DNA from: Monodelphis domestica
Taxonomy: Eukaryota; Chordata; Mammalia; Didelphimorphia; Didelphidae
Direction of reading: 5' to 3'
Assembly (NCBI RefSeq): GCF_027887165.1
Contig: NC_077228.1
Coordinates: forward strand, 181,514,025 to 181,578,024
DNA length: 64,000 nucleotides
The position numbers and the translations under genes are program-made. Shown in pieces: positions 1-10,235 of the stretch. The notes under the pieces were generated by a model, which saw only the letters and a program-made list of their open reading frames with translations, was not told where the DNA came from and did not search any database. Numbering within the stretch: the stretch's first letter is position 1; each line of letters opens with the position of its first letter.

Positions 1-131
1 AAGGCAAAAAAAGTTAAGTGACTTGTCTAAGGTCATATGGCTAGTAAGTATCTGAGGCTAAATATAAAATCAGGAAGATGAGTCCTCCTGACCAGACCCA
101 GCACTCTCTCCATTGTGCCACCTTATTGGTT
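1..131 (-). mobile_element. tRNA-derived SINE, cut by window edge
   Basis: Reverse-strand marsupial SINE body: the tRNA-like B-box region (GTTAAGTGACTTG, then GGTCA..GCTAGTAAGT) and the head near 115-125 (TTGTGCCACC). The 3' part lies beyond the window start. An hAT-type element follows directly. Confidence 0.75.
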
Positions 132-139
132 GCCTAGAT

Positions 140-324
140 GAAGGGTATCAAACAAAAAAGGTAGAGCAGCCTGGTAGAGTACAAGCAAACCAGATTACAA
201 AGTTATTAGGGAAATATTTAACAAAATAAATAAAAATATGACAATATAAATAATGTTACTTTATGAGATTCCAAGACAATTTGATGCAGTAGAGATATGG
301 TTTTATTTGAATTTAACATCATTG
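140..324. mobile_element. Non-autonomous hAT DNA transposon, copy 1
   Basis: An AT-rich 185-base element whose ends resemble inverted GTGTCAAAC / GTTTGACAC termini (GGTATCAAAC at left, GAATTTAACATCATTG at right). It is flanked by an 8-base duplication GCCTAGAT (132-139) and GCCTGGAT (325-332), one mismatch; 8 bp is the hAT hallmark. Its interior (AATATTTAACAAAATAAATA) matches copy 2 at 25673-25877. It has no coding capacity. Confidence 0.7.
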
Positions 325-335
325 GCCTGGATCAT

Positions 336-402
336 TATCCAGATAATGATATATCCAGATATATCCAGATAATGATATATCTAGATAATAATATCCAGAA
401 GA
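336..402. repeat. Short imperfect tandem repeat (ATATCCAGAT)
   Basis: About five imperfect copies of a unit close to ATATCCAGATAATGAT. It starts just after the hAT target duplication. Confidence 0.6.
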
Positions 403-589
403 TAAATAAGAGAAGAAGGAACCTTTCTCCCTATGCCCATCCTCCCATTTAGCTGAGGTCGTTCTAAAAGGCTACTAGCTCCATGGGAGATTATGGATCC
501 AGGATGAAGATGAATGCCTAACTGAGTGTCCTGGGTGTCAAGGGGGGCGGGGGGGATGGTTGACTGTCAGCTAGGCAGAGAGACAGTTG

Positions 590-835
590 GGAATCTGTGC
601 CTTTTAACTGGTTTTTGCCCATGCCTGGAATGCTCTCCCCCTCACCTCCACCTCATTCTACTTCTCTCTTTCTTCAAGACAAAGTTCGAGCACCACATTC
701 TCGCATGTCTTCTTTCCTCATCCCCCCAACTGCTAATGCACTACCTCTCTTGCTACCTTGTATTTAACTACCTATCAATATTTGCATTTTTATGTTTCTT
801 CTGTGTCTAACAGTTACAATAGTGGTTTTTATTAT
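590..835 (+). mobile_element. L2/L3-type LINE 3' fragment
   Basis: Pyrimidine-rich sequence with the recognisable run TGCCTGGAATGCTCTCCC, then the CTTCAAGACAAAG and TTGTATTTAACTACC stretches of the L2/L3 (CR1-clade) 3' region. It lacks the final AATAAATGTTTATTGA tail. The open frames here are incidental. Confidence 0.65.
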
Positions 836-1195
836 TTTGGGCAATATATTTGGAGGGTGGAAAGTAAGAGAATGGAGAGCAAGAGAACTCTTTACTTCCA
901 TTCAGCAAGTCACCACCCTCGTAAGAGTAGCACCCCTAGTTCAATAACTATTTCCTTCTTGTTTTACCTTCTCTCTACCCATCTGCAGTATCCCTTGTTG
1001 GAGTAGGGTTTTGCTTTCAAACTTGGAGCTGGAGGGAAAAAAAGGAGCATTTGAGGCATGTAAGTCAACCACCTAAGAAGGAGACTAGCTCATTTCCCTT
1101 TTTCCTTACTATGACTACCAGGCTTTCATCCCGTGTCTAGATTTCTGGTCTGGAACCTCTTGGTCTTTATGTATGGGAAGTTATAAAATATGAAT
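836..1195. other. No recognisable feature
   Basis: Unique-looking sequence. I see no repeat family, coding signal or structured RNA. Confidence 0.4.
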
Positions 1196-1204
1196 TGATA
1201 GTCC

Positions 1205-1850
1205 CTAACTGAGAGTTAGTCAAAGGATATAAACAGTACATTTTGAATAAAAGAAATCAAAACTATCTATAGTCAATTAAAAATGCTTTAAGTCACCATT
1301 GATTAGAGAAATGCAAGTTAAAACAATTCTGAGGTACCACCTCATATCAGTCAGACTGGCTAATATGGCAGAAAAGGAAAATCAGAAATGTTAGAGGGGA
1401 TGTGGAAAAATAGGGACACTAACACACTATTGGTGGAATTGCGCACTGGTCCAACCATTCTGAAGAACAATTTAGAGCTAAGTCCAAAGAACTCTAAAAC
1501 TGTGTATACTCTTTTACCCAGCAATACCCCTACTACGTCTGCACCCCCAAGGAGATCAAAGAAAAAGGAAAAGAACTTAACTGTACAAAAATGTTTATAG
1601 CAGCTCTTTTCCTGGTAGCAAATAATTGGAAATTGAGGGGATAATCATCAGTTAGGGAATGACTGAAGAAGTCATGACATTTGATTGTAACGGAATACTG
1701 TTGTGCTATAAGAAATGACAAGCAAGATGATTTCAGAAAAATCTAGAAAGATTTACATGAACTGATGCAACGTGAAGTGAGCAGCACTAGGAGAACATTA
1801 TACACACCATGAAAAGAGCTACTATAGATATTTTAATATATATAAGTCCT
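1205..1850 (+). mobile_element. L1 LINE, ORF2 C-terminal end
   Basis: Matches the C-terminal part of L1 ORF2. Visible landmarks are GTCAAAGGATAT, GAGAAATGCAAGTTAAAACA, GGGGATGTGGAAAAATAGGG and ATAGCAGCTCTTTT, followed by the AGTGAGCAG..AGGAGAACA stretch. It is 5'-truncated, has several stops and no intact frame. An opposite-strand L1 piece abuts it at 1856. Confidence 0.8.
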
Positions 1851-1855
1851 TTGCT

Positions 1856-2092
1856 TTTGATCTCTTTGGGATTTAGTAGGGATTTAGTTAGTCAAAGGGT
1901 ATGTATAGTTTTATAGCTCTTTGGGCACAGTTCAGAATTATTCTTCAGAATAGTTCAACCAGTTCATAATTCCACAAACAGTGAAGTAGTGTCCTTATTT
2001 ATCCACATTCCCTCCAGCATTTGTCATTTTCCTTTTCTGTCATGTTAGCCACTCTGATAGGTTGGAGGTGACATCTCAGACCAACCAGCTCC
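1856..2092 (-). mobile_element. L1 LINE 3' fragment, reverse
   Basis: The minus strand reads through the same L1 segment as the preceding element (CAAAGAGATCAAAAG to CTATCAGAGTGGCTAACATG). Since it overlaps in content with the plus-strand copy, it is a separate insertion rather than the inverted half of one event. Confidence 0.7.
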
Positions 2093-2095
2093 TAG

Positions 2096-2612
2096 GGGGG
2101 GAAAAACCCAATGGAAAAGAATCATGTCTCTCCCAGTAAGGAAGAGGTGAAAGTCAGGGGAAGGGGAGCCAAATGAAGAATCACCCAGCCTGTACTATTG
2201 TTAGAGCCTCTTCTCCTTGCTCCCAGGCTTAGTGCCTCTTTTCTGGGCTGCAGAATTTCTTAGTCCCAGCTTGGTCAGAGAAGCTATGGCAGGTGTAATG
2301 GCTCCTTATTTCCTTCAACAATGACTACTAGCTCTTTTGCTATCATGGTGGCACGGCACAAGACCTGGCATTGTCCCCTTCTTGTGCTCCCTTCCACTCA
2401 CTCATTAATCACCTCTCATAGGTTTCTACTCTTCCTCTCTTGCAGTGAGAGAGTGTATGATGGGAACCAGAAGCTAAGCACATAATCTACGGCACCATGG
2501 TTATTGTAAACAGCAAAATAACTCTTTTATACAACTTTCTCTGAGAAACCTTAAGATACCATGGGGAAACCTGCATGTGACCCTGTGCCGTCCCTGGCAT
2601 TGTGCCTTTTTT
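2096..2612. other. Unidentified sequence between L1 pieces
   Basis: About 500 bases, GC-richer than the surroundings, lying between two related L1 fragments. I recognise no family. A retroviral LTR origin cannot be excluded but has no direct support. Confidence 0.3.
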
Positions 2613-2618
2613 TCTGCC

Positions 2619-3025
2619 AGACTGGCTAACATGATGGAAAAGGAAAATCACAAATGTTAGAGGGGATGTGGAAAAATAGGGACACTAACACAGCATTTTT
2701 TAAAAACCCTTACTTTCCGTCTTGGAGTCAATACTGTGCCTTGGCTCCAAGGCAGAAGAGTGGTAAGGGCTAGGCAATGGGGGTCAAGTGACTTGCCCAG
2801 GGTCACACAGCTGGGAAGTGTTTGAGGCTAGATTTGAACCCAGAGCCTCCCATCTCTAGGCCTGGCTCTCCATCCACTGAGCTACCCAGTTGCCCCTGAA
2901 ACTAACACACTATTGATGGAATTGTGCACTGGTTCAACCGTTCTGGAGAACAATTTAGGACTATGCCCAAAGGACTCTAAAACTGTGTATACTCTTTTAA
3001 CCAGCAATATCCCTACTATGTATAT
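2619..3025 (+). mobile_element. L1 LINE 3' fragment split by a SINE
   Basis: The left part (2619-2692) and right part (2901-3025) rejoin into one L1 ORF2 C-terminal stretch once the SINE at 2693-2897 is removed. It is unusually close to the copy at 1205-1850 (both carry AATGTTAGAGGGGATGTGG), so the two may be a local duplication. Confidence 0.8.
2693..2897 (-). mobile_element. tRNA-derived SINE type 1, inside L1
   Basis: Reverse-strand marsupial SINE of the type that begins GGGCAGCTGGGTGGCTCAGT and ends GGTAAGGGTTT plus A-run. Target duplication ACTAACACA lies at 2684-2692 and 2901-2909. It is nearly full length, with intact A- and B-box-like regions. Confidence 0.85.
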
Positions 3026-3039
3026 GTATATCTATATAA

Positions 3040-3250
3040 TATCTAGCTTGACCTAGGGGAAATGCAAGAGTCTATCACTGTCCTTCTGCCACTTAAGACT
3101 GGGCCTCATGAGTAAGCTCCCCCCAATAAAATCTAATTACTTCCATGCCGGAGTGTGCTGCTCTTCTTTCTTCATTATCCCAGGATTCTCTCAGAGCCTC
3201 TGCCATTCCACAATTGGCATCATCAGGCAGAATGGGTCTGCCACCTTACA
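3040..3250 (+). mobile_element. Possible solo-LTR 3' part (fossil)
   Basis: CCCCCCAATAAAATCTAATT followed by a TG/CT-rich stretch resembles the R-U5 part of a mammalian LTR with its AATAAA signal. No internal retroviral region, second LTR or target duplication was recognised, so this is a weak call. Confidence 0.2.
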
Positions 3251-3259
3251 GAGAGAAAG

Positions 3260-3335
3260 TGAGACACACAGAAAAACAGAGCATAGAGATACACAGAGAG
3301 GGAGGGAAGGAATCAGAGAGAGAAAGAAAGGGAGG

Positions 3336-3420
<85 letters not shown>

Positions 3421-3597
3421 AGGGAGAGAGAGAGAATGAGAGGGAGGGAGAGAGAAAAAGAGAGAGAAGAAGAGAGAAAGAACAAGAGGGATGGAGGGAG
3501 AGAGAAAGAGAGAGAACTAGAGAAAGAGAGAAAAAGAGAGAGAGAGAGAGAAAGAACAAGAGGGAGGGATAGAGAAAGAAAGAGAACGAGAGAGAGG
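3260..3597 (+). repeat. Long (GA)n purine-only tract
   Basis: Near-perfect (AG)n at about 3341-3414 inside some 300 bases that are almost all purine on the plus strand (GAGAGG, GAAAGA, GGAGGGA variants). The long frames here, rich in Arg-Glu or Ser-Leu, are translations of the repeat and not genes. Confidence 0.95.
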
Positions 3598-3728
3598 ACT
3601 CTCCCTCTCAGTTTCAATTATACATTCCCTGATTCAAAGCACATTGAGAATTTCTGTACTGACCCACAGGTATCTATCTCCAGCTTCTATTCCTACTCTC
3701 TGATAAAAGGGACACTGTCCTATATGTA

Positions 3729-3951
3729 AGGTGGTGCAGTGGATAGAGTATCAGGGAGTCCAGAAGACTCATCTTCATGAGTTCAGATCTGACCTCAGAC
3801 ACATACTAGCTGTGTGACCTGGATAAGTCATTTCACCCTGTTTGCCTCAGTTTCTCCATCTGTAAAATGAGTTGGAAAAGGAAATGGCAAACCATTTGAA
3901 TATCTCTGCAAAGAAAACTCTAAATGGGGTATGACTGAAAATGGTCAAACA
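3729..3951 (+). mobile_element. tRNA-derived SINE type 2 (RTE/BovB-like tail)
   Basis: The head GTGGTGCAGTGGATAGAGTA is followed by the tRNA-like body (TAGCTGTGTGACC), a CATCTGTAAAATGAG core, GGAAATGGCAAACCA and a degraded ACTGAAAATGGTC end. Less worn copies in the window end close to GTTGGACACAACTGAA, which resembles RTE/BovB 3' ends; partnership with an RTE LINE is inference. Confidence 0.85.
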
Positions 3952-4029
3952 TTCTATGTTGGATATACTTATATGTTTCTTTGCCTCTCAGTAGAAATAA
4001 GTTCCTTTTTAGTAGAGGTAATTTCATTC

Positions 4030-4095
4030 TTTTTATTTCTAGTGGCTAACATTATCTGGCACATAGCAAGTGCTTAGTAAATTCCTATTGATTAG
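4030..4095 (+). mobile_element. L2/L3-type 3' tail
   Basis: CTGGCACATAGCAAGTGCTT leading to AGTAAATTCCTATTGATTA is the recurrent 3' terminus of L2/L3 LINEs and the SINEs that share it. Confidence 0.6.
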
Positions 4096-4440
4096 CTCTA
4101 GTAATGGACACTCAATACCCCAGAATCCTGTATGTTGAGAAAGAAATCTCAGTCTGACTGCAGTAGCTTTCTGCTCCTACTTGCCAACATGGTGACCAGG
4201 AATCTCACTCAAGGACAATCAAAAGAAAAGGGAACTACAGACATATAGGCTCATGCACAAGCCCTCTCACTCACTCCTTCTCTTGTGCCTTTTTGCCTCT
4301 TATTCCTGCCCATTCAGGGCATTCTTGGTGAGAGGGGAAAAATGTGACAATTACCAGAAAAGTTCTGCCAATTTCCCTCTATCAAAATATTATCAACACA
4401 ACCCCAAAGCCTAGTGGGAAAATAAGATGAATTCAAATAG

Positions 4441-4676
4441 GGGCAGCTGGGTGACTCAGGCTCAGGTTCAGCTGAAGACTCCAGCCAGGCTCAGAGATGG
4501 GAGGTCCTGGGCTCAAATCTGTCCTCAGACACTTCCTTAGCTGTGTGACCCTGGGCAAGTCACTTAACTCCTATTGTCTAGCTCTTACCACTCCTTTCCC
4601 CCTTAGAACTGATACACAGTATTGATTCTAAGACAGAAGGTAAGGGTTTAATAAATAAATAGTTAAATAAATATTC
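4441..4676 (+). mobile_element. tRNA-derived SINE type 1 with target duplication
   Basis: Full-length type 1 SINE from GGGCAGCTGGGTGACTCAGG to GAAGGTAAGGGTTTAATAAA. It is flanked by a perfect 10-base duplication ATTCAAATAG at 4431-4440 and 4677-4686. The tail has drifted into AATAAATA units. Confidence 0.9.
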
Positions 4677-4727
4677 ATTCAAATAGATACAAAGGCACAG
4701 GGTGGTCCCAGTTACCTGTAAGTGAGT

Positions 4728-4782
4728 TGTTTTGACCAGATGACCTCTAAGCTTTCTTCTAGTTCTATCTATGAGTCTATGC
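4728..4782 (+). mobile_element. CR1/L3 LINE 3' end
   Basis: AGATGACCTCTAAGCTTTCT then GTTCTATCTATGAGTCTATG matches the CR1-clade 3' terminus (consensus like GATGACCT..TTCCA..TCTATGATTCTATG). Confidence 0.55.
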
Positions 4783-4786
4783 ACAA

Positions 4787-5230
4787 GTCCTTCACATTCA
4801 GCCAATGAGAGTGACTCAGCCCTTCCAGCTGGGACAGAACCCAGGCTCCAGCCAGCAAGTGTCTGTGATGGAAGTCTACTAGCCAAGGTCACACATCTGG
4901 GCACAGGCCAAGGAATGCTCCTGCTGGCATGGAGCCTCCTGCTGACCAAATCAGCCTGCCAGGATGGTTGCATCAGGGCGCCAAACCTAAGGCAGACACT
5001 GAGACAGCATACATCTGGTCTGGCTGACTTGGATTTCCAGGGTCCAATTCAGTAAGTAATTCCTGCAGCCTCCTATACCTAGTGCATGCCTATATATCTA
5101 TAATTAATAGTGAACCCAATTCCTGATAACACTTCTGAAGTTAGAATGTCGGGCAAGACTGGGGGCAGAAACAAAGTGTAAGGCTAAGCAGAATGGGTCC
5201 ATCTCTTTCCCCAAAAGTTTCATCCTTCTT
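4787..5230. other. No recognisable feature
   Basis: Open frames of 94-131 codons overlap here and in the SINE to the left, but none has a domain, signal peptide or family I recognise. Confidence 0.4.
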
Positions 5231-5234
5231 GGTA

Positions 5235-5336
5235 TGGCAGAGGAAACTGAGGCCCAGAAAGATTAAGTGACTTGTCCAATTCACAGTATCTGAGGTGTGA
5301 TTGGAAGCCAGGTTTTTCTTCTTCCAAGGCATGTCC

Positions 5337-5338
<2 letters not shown>
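5235..5338 (-). mobile_element. MIR/CORE-SINE fragment
   Basis: GGAAACTGAGGCCCAGAAAG and GTGACTTGTCCAATTCACAG are the MIR core in reverse orientation. It abuts the CT repeat. Confidence 0.65.

Positions 5339-5340
<2 letters not shown>

Positions 5341-5415
<75 letters not shown>
5341..5415. repeat. (CT)n microsatellite, about 75 bases
   Basis: A perfect dinucleotide run, likely length-polymorphic. Frames through it on both strands are artefacts. Confidence 0.97.
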
Positions 5416-5417
<2 letters not shown>

Positions 5418-5539
5418 CCACTCCTTCCTGGCTCTGATATGGAGAATGTATAGCAGCAATAACAAAGGTGAAATGACCTTTGCAGGGGTCTGCATTTAGA
5501 GAATGGGAAGAGGAAGATAAATCAACAAAGGAGACAGGA

Positions 5540-5770
5540 AGAGGAGTTAGAGAAGCTAGAGGTAAACTGGAATTATGCATCATCCAAGTCCAGGAAGAGT
5601 TTCGCAAAGGGAGATGATCAGAAGTGTCAAATGCTATTAAGAAGTCAAGGAAGCTGAAAACTTAGAAAAGGCCATTTGATTTTGTATGTAGGAGATCAGC
5701 AATGACTTTGGAGAGAATACTTTGATTTAGATTGGTAGGGATAGAAGCCAGAGAGTATGAGGATAAAAAA
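5540..5770 (-). mobile_element. L2-type LINE fragment, antisense
   Basis: GTGTCAAATGCTATTAAGAA, GTCAAGGAAGCTGA, GGCCATTTGATTTT and AGCAATGACTTTGGAGAGA match, in order, the antisense of the L2 reverse transcriptase region. The same segment recurs at 51280-51400. Confidence 0.65.
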
Positions 5771-5884
5771 GAGAATGACTGCCAACCGCACACCGGAGAA
5801 GTTTGGCAGCAAAGGGAAGGAGAAAAATTAAAAAAGCAGTTCAAGGAGAGAACATCAGGACCAGACAAAGGGTTTTGTTTTGCT

Positions 5885-6850
5885 CCCCTAGAATCAGAAT
5901 TGCTGAATCATAATGAACCTGAGAGGCCATCAAGTCCAACCCAGACCTGACCAAAGCCCCCATCTCTAGCATCCCTCAAAAAGCACTGATTCAGGTTCTA
6001 CTTGAAGACCTTCAATGAGGGGAAAGCCACCCCTCCTGTATCTACCCATTCACTTAGACAGTTCTGATCATTCCTCCCCCATTAAAATGAAATCTGTCTC
6101 TCAGCAGCTTCCATCCATATCACAGAGTCATAGAATTTGAGAGTTGGAAAGGACTACAGCAGCCATCTGGTCCATTGACCACTGAAACATCAATTTTTGG
6201 ACCTTTTGGACGATGGACCATTGGTTCATTGAAAGAAATCCCCACCATAATATATTGGTTAATTGTTCTCCAGCCTCCACTCAATGACTTTCACAAGTAG
6301 AAAACCATTATAAGTTGAATTTTGTTTCCCTAGTTCTGCTCTCTGGTGCCAGGCAGAATAAATCTCTAATCTCTCATCCGTTTTGTTTTTCAGTCATTTT
6401 TCAGTCATGTCCAACTCTTCATGGCCCCATTTGGGGTTTCCTTGGCAAAGATACTGGAGTGGTTTGTCATTTCCTTCTCCAGCTCATTTTAGAGATGAAG
6501 AAACTGAGGCAATCTGGGTTATATGACTTTCCCAGGATCACACAACTACTAAATGTCTGAGGTCAGATTTGAATTCAGGAAAAGGTATCTTCCTGACTCA
6601 AGACCTATCCACTTCACACCTAACTGCCCCAGCCTCTCTTCTGTATGACAAATATGAGAAAATAGTTATCATATTCCCTCAAGTCTTCTCTTCTCTGGCT
6701 TAAATACTTCCAACTGCTCTTCATAGGACATAGCCTCCATTCCCTTTATCATACTAGTCCCTCTTCTGGATACTCTCCAACTTTTCTATATCATTCCCAA
6801 AATGTGGCACTGTAACTTGAATACAATTCAGTATAGCAAAGAATTGTGCC
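5885..6850 (-). mobile_element. CR1/L3 LINE, antisense, split by a SINE
   Basis: The left part has GAGAGGCCATCAAGTCCAAC and CCTTCAATGAGGGGAAAGCC. The right part has CTCTTCATAGGACATAG, CCCTCTTCTGGATACTCTCC and AAAATGTGGCACTGTAACTT. These are the usual antisense landmarks of CR1/L3 ORF2. The SINE at 6391-6632 interrupts it. Confidence 0.7.
6391..6632 (-). mobile_element. tRNA-derived SINE type 2, inside CR1/L3
   Basis: Reverse type 2 SINE: CAGTCATGTCCAACTCTTCA, ACTGGAGTGGTTTGTCATTT and CTCCAGCTCATTTTAGAGAT through to CACACCTAACTGCCCC. About full length. Confidence 0.88.
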
Positions 6851-7094
6851 TATTTGAAGGGGGGGAAACCAGTTAAAAAGAAGAAATTAAAAGGACAGCA
6901 TAGAAGTTGTGTGTTTGAAGTCCTAGAGGGCATAGGAAAGAATGGAACTGAGGCCACAGAATTGGCAATCTTTGAACTGTCCAATCTAAGCAGCCTTTGG
7001 GGGAGGGCAGCAAAAGGTGATCTGTTTTCTCCTCAAGGACCCTGAGAGATGGAGGAGGAGAAGTGAATTTGTTGCCACTTCCTGAGGACTATAA

Positions 7095-7225
7095 TGCCTG
7101 ACACCTTCCAATAGAAATAAACTCCTTGAAGACGAAGACTCTTCATTTTTTTCTTTGTATCTCCAGAGCTCAGTATGGTACCTAGCACAGAGTAGGAACT
7201 TAATGCATGGTTGTTGCCCTGATCT
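7095..7225 (+). mobile_element. L2/L3-type 3' tail
   Basis: AAACTCCTTGAAGACGAAGA, TTTGTATCTCCAGAGCTCAG and CTAGCACAGAGTAGGAACTT precede a worn TAATGCATGGTTG end. Confidence 0.65.
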
Positions 7226-7680
7226 AACATCTGAGAACATTTCCAGCTTCAGACTGTGGAAGAAAACTGAGCACTCAATTGGGGAATGTGGAAATTATTT
7301 AGAATCTCTTAGATCTTCATGGGACCCTGGACAATGTCCACCTGTGGATGATGACCGTGGCTGAATCTTTCATGGATGCTTTCAGAGATGAGCTTCTCCT
7401 ACTCAGTTTCCCGGAGAGGTAATTTCTAGATGTCTCTCAGGGAGAAAGACAATAGCCTCATATTCCAGGATCATAAAAGAAAAGAAGTCAACAGCTCCAT
7501 CTGGTGTCAGATGGCCCTACAAACATCTGCTCTGAGTTCCAAAAATGAGAAGGCTGGAAATAGAATTCAAGGATAGTGAGGGCTCTGATTGTCTGAAATG
7601 GAGTATTAATTGCCTGATAGGTTTGTCTCAGTTATTGGCCATGGTTAGGAACAACGCTAGGATTTTATGAGATGTCATTC
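7226..7680. other. No recognisable feature
   Basis: No repeat family, receptor homology or RNA structure seen. Confidence 0.4.
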
Positions 7681-7687
7681 TGTTAAA

Positions 7688-7857
7688 TCTTTTTTTAAAT
7701 TACTTTCTGTTTTAGAATCAGTTCTAAGGTAGCAATGAGTTAAGGGCTAAGCAATTAGAGTTAAGTGACTTGCCCAAGCAAGTATTTGAGGCTAGAGTTG
7801 AACTCAGGTCTTCCTAACTCCTGACCTGGCTCTCTGTCCACTGAGCTACCAGCTGCC
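7688..7857 (-). mobile_element. tRNA-derived SINE type 1
   Basis: Reverse copy with TTCTAAGGTAGCAATGAG, AGTTAAGTGACTTGCCC (part of the usual HCACACAGCT stretch is missing) and CACTGAGCTACCAGCTGCC. Confidence 0.8.
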
Positions 7858-7907
7858 ACTAATAAACATTTATGAAGTGCTTACTATGTGCCAGGCAGAA
7901 GTCACGG

Positions 7908-8440
7908 TATATCTAGGTGGCATAGTAGATAGAGCAGTGAACTTAGGATCAGAAGACCTGAGTTTGAATCCTGACTGGGATACTTGTGAGCTGTATGACT
8001 CCATCTCCTGAATTTGGCTTTTTTTTTCATTGGCTGTGCCCTATGTCTGTAATTCTCTCTCCTCACTCTGCCTCTTGGCTTCTTTGGATTCTTTCAAGTC
8101 CCAAACACAACACTGTATTCTAAGTTTTTCTAAAACCTTCTCCATTCTAGTGCCTTCTCTTGTTGGTTATCTCCAACAGGATCCTGTATATTGTTTGTTC
8201 AAACTTAGTTGTTTATGTATCTTCTCCCCCGTTGAACCATGAACTCCTTGAAAGCAGGGACCTTCTTTTACCTTTCTTTGTATCTCTGGAACTTAGCACA
8301 GTGCCTGGTGCTTAATAAATACTTATAGATTGCCTGACTTTACGTCTCTCAGTCTCAATTTCCTCATCTGCAAAATAGGAATAATAGCATCTACTTTACA
8401 AGGTTGTTATGGGCATCAAACGTGATAAAAATCTGTAAAG
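7908..8440 (+). mobile_element. CORE-SINE/MIR-like element split by an L2/L3 piece
   Basis: The head (GTAGATAGAGCAGTGAAC to GAGCTGTATGACT, ending near 8000) and the body (TCTCAGTCTCAATTTCCTCA to about 8440) are consecutive in a MIR-type SINE. The L2/L3 3' end at 8015-8337 sits between them, a nested insertion. Confidence 0.6.
8015..8337 (+). mobile_element. L2/L3-type LINE 3' end
   Basis: TCTGTAATTCTCTCTCCTCA, CCTCTTGGCTTCTTTGGATT, AACTCCTTGAAAGCAGGGAC and the terminal TGCTTAATAAATACTTATAG form the ordered 3' end of this LINE group. The 70-codon frame at 8030 is part of it. Confidence 0.75.
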
Positions 8441-9297
8441 GTCTTTGTCTATTAGCATTATCTAACAACTCCTTACTCTCTGTTGCTGGTTCACTATCCA
8501 TGTCATGTCCCCTAACTGTGAATGTCTCTTGGGGTTCTATATCCTTAACCCTCTTCTTTTCCCTTTCTATGCTCTCTTACTTGCTAACCTCATTAGCTCC
8601 CATGGGTTCAATTATCACCTCTACTTGAATGACTCCCAGATCTATTTATGTAGCCCTACTTTCTATCCTGAACCCATCTTGCATCACTAATTTCTTACTG
8701 GGTATTTTGAATTGGATGTTTCATATGGAACTCAAGCTCAACTTCTGTGCCCAAAGCAGAACTCATTGTCTTTTTTCTCTAAAACCATTCTTCTTCCAAA
8801 TTTCCCTTTGATTGTGGAAGGAAGTCATCCTTGACTCATTCTACACCTCCAATCAGTTGTCTAATCTTGTTGGTTCTACCACCACCTCTCCTGCATTCAT
8901 CTTCTTCTCTATACTCACCCTAATTCAGATTCTTATCCTCTCTCTCTCTCTCTCTCTCTCTCTAAATTACTACAATAGCTCCCTACGTTGGCTTCCAAGC
9001 TTCAAAACTCTACCACACTCCAATCCTTTCTTCAGGTGGCTACTAATGTGATTTTCCCAAAGTGCAAATGTTACCATGTCTTTCTCAATAAAATTTAGTT
9101 GCCTCCTATTCATTCCAAGATAAAATATAAACTCCTCCATTTGATATTTAAAACTCTTCATAACCTGAATTCCTACCTTTCCAGTCTTTACAGATTATTC
9201 TTAGGGACATATTCTATAGTCTATCCATACTATCTAGCACATTATATTACATAGTAGGTGCTTAATAAATATTTATTCATTGACTGATTGACTTTAC
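8441..9297 (+). mobile_element. L2-type LINE, ORF2 3' part
   Basis: One of the longer LINE pieces. Landmarks in order are GAATGACTCCCAGATCTATT, CTCAAGCTCAACTTCTGTGC, CAGAACTCATTGTC, GGAAGTCATCCTTGACTCAT, TTACTACAATAGCTCCCTA and the end TAGTAGGTGCTTAATAAATA. Frames are broken. A (CT)n run at about 8937-8963 has expanded inside it. Confidence 0.8.
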
Positions 9298-9399
9298 TCC
9301 TCTTTTCACCTGTGAAGTGGTGATAATAATAGCATCTCATTCACAAAGTTGTTGTCAGGATCAAAATACTTTTCCATACCTATAAGACATCATCTCCCA

Positions 9400-9712
9400 T
9401 CTCTATTGCCATCTCTAATGCCTGGAATTCTCTACCTCTCACCTCTGTCTTTTGGAGACACTAGTTTTCTCCAGGACCAGATCAAGAACAACCTACTCCA
9501 GGTCTTTTCTGGTCCCCTCTGCTGCTCATTTTCTTTCTCACCCAAGTTTGTTTTGTGTCTTCTTTCCATTTAGCTTGTATATAACTAAATGTATTGTCTC
9601 ATCTGATGGAATGTAAGCTCTTTGAGAGCAGGGATTATTTTAATTTTTGTATGTCTAGCACAAAATGTGGCACATGGTAGACACTTAATAAAAGCTTATT
9701 GATCGATTGATA
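9400..9712 (+). mobile_element. L2/L3-type LINE 3' end
   Basis: CATCTCTAATGCCTGGAATT, GTAAGCTCTTTGAGAGCAGG, and AGACACTTAATAAAAGCTTA ending in GATCGATTGA. Confidence 0.7.
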
Positions 9713-9719
9713 TATTTTC

Positions 9720-10230
9720 TTGGTTCACAAATATAATGAACATCTGTACCTACTGTATTCAGAGTCCTGTTGGGGGGCTGATAGAATAGCTTAGCAGAAT
9801 AGCTGCTAAGAAGACAAAATAATTTAAAAGATAGAAATTCTACTGTTGAGAGTCCCCTGGTCTGGTTGTGAAGATAAATCTATGAAGGATTATCCCTTCC
9901 TTTATGACTGTTGGTAAGAATTATATGTGCCCATGGCATTTGAATGAGAATGTATCATAGTCCAATGGAGAGAGTACCAAATCTGGAGTCAGGGAGTCTG
10001 TGTCCAAACATTGTGACTGTCACTCAACATGTCATTGCTCTGATAAAATCAGCATCACCCTCATAATGCTGAATACTAAGGTAGTGTTACTGAGGCTTTA
10101 GTACATCAGATCCTTCATTCATCATACCCAAATCCCTCATATCTCCTCCTGCCCACAGGTTCTAGTGGAAGAATACTGGAGTCTTTTTTTTCCTACCCCA
10201 GCTGAGCCCAGTGAACTGCTTCCTTCTCTG
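9720..10230. other. No clear feature; faint MIR-like patch
   Basis: A stretch near 9970-10060 (TGGAGAGAGTACCAAATCTG) faintly resembles a MIR. Otherwise nothing recognised. Confidence 0.35.
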
Positions 10231-10235
10231 CTTCC

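Noticed and set aside
2096-3250. A complete endogenous retrovirus
   Set aside because: Only LTR-like end features are seen; no internal region or paired LTRs were recognised.
3108-3729. Open frames of 103-194 codons on both strands
   Set aside because: They are Arg-Glu or Ser-Leu translations of the GA repeat.
4578-5055. Overlapping 94- and 131-codon frames on opposite strands
   Set aside because: Partly inside a SINE and without any domain.
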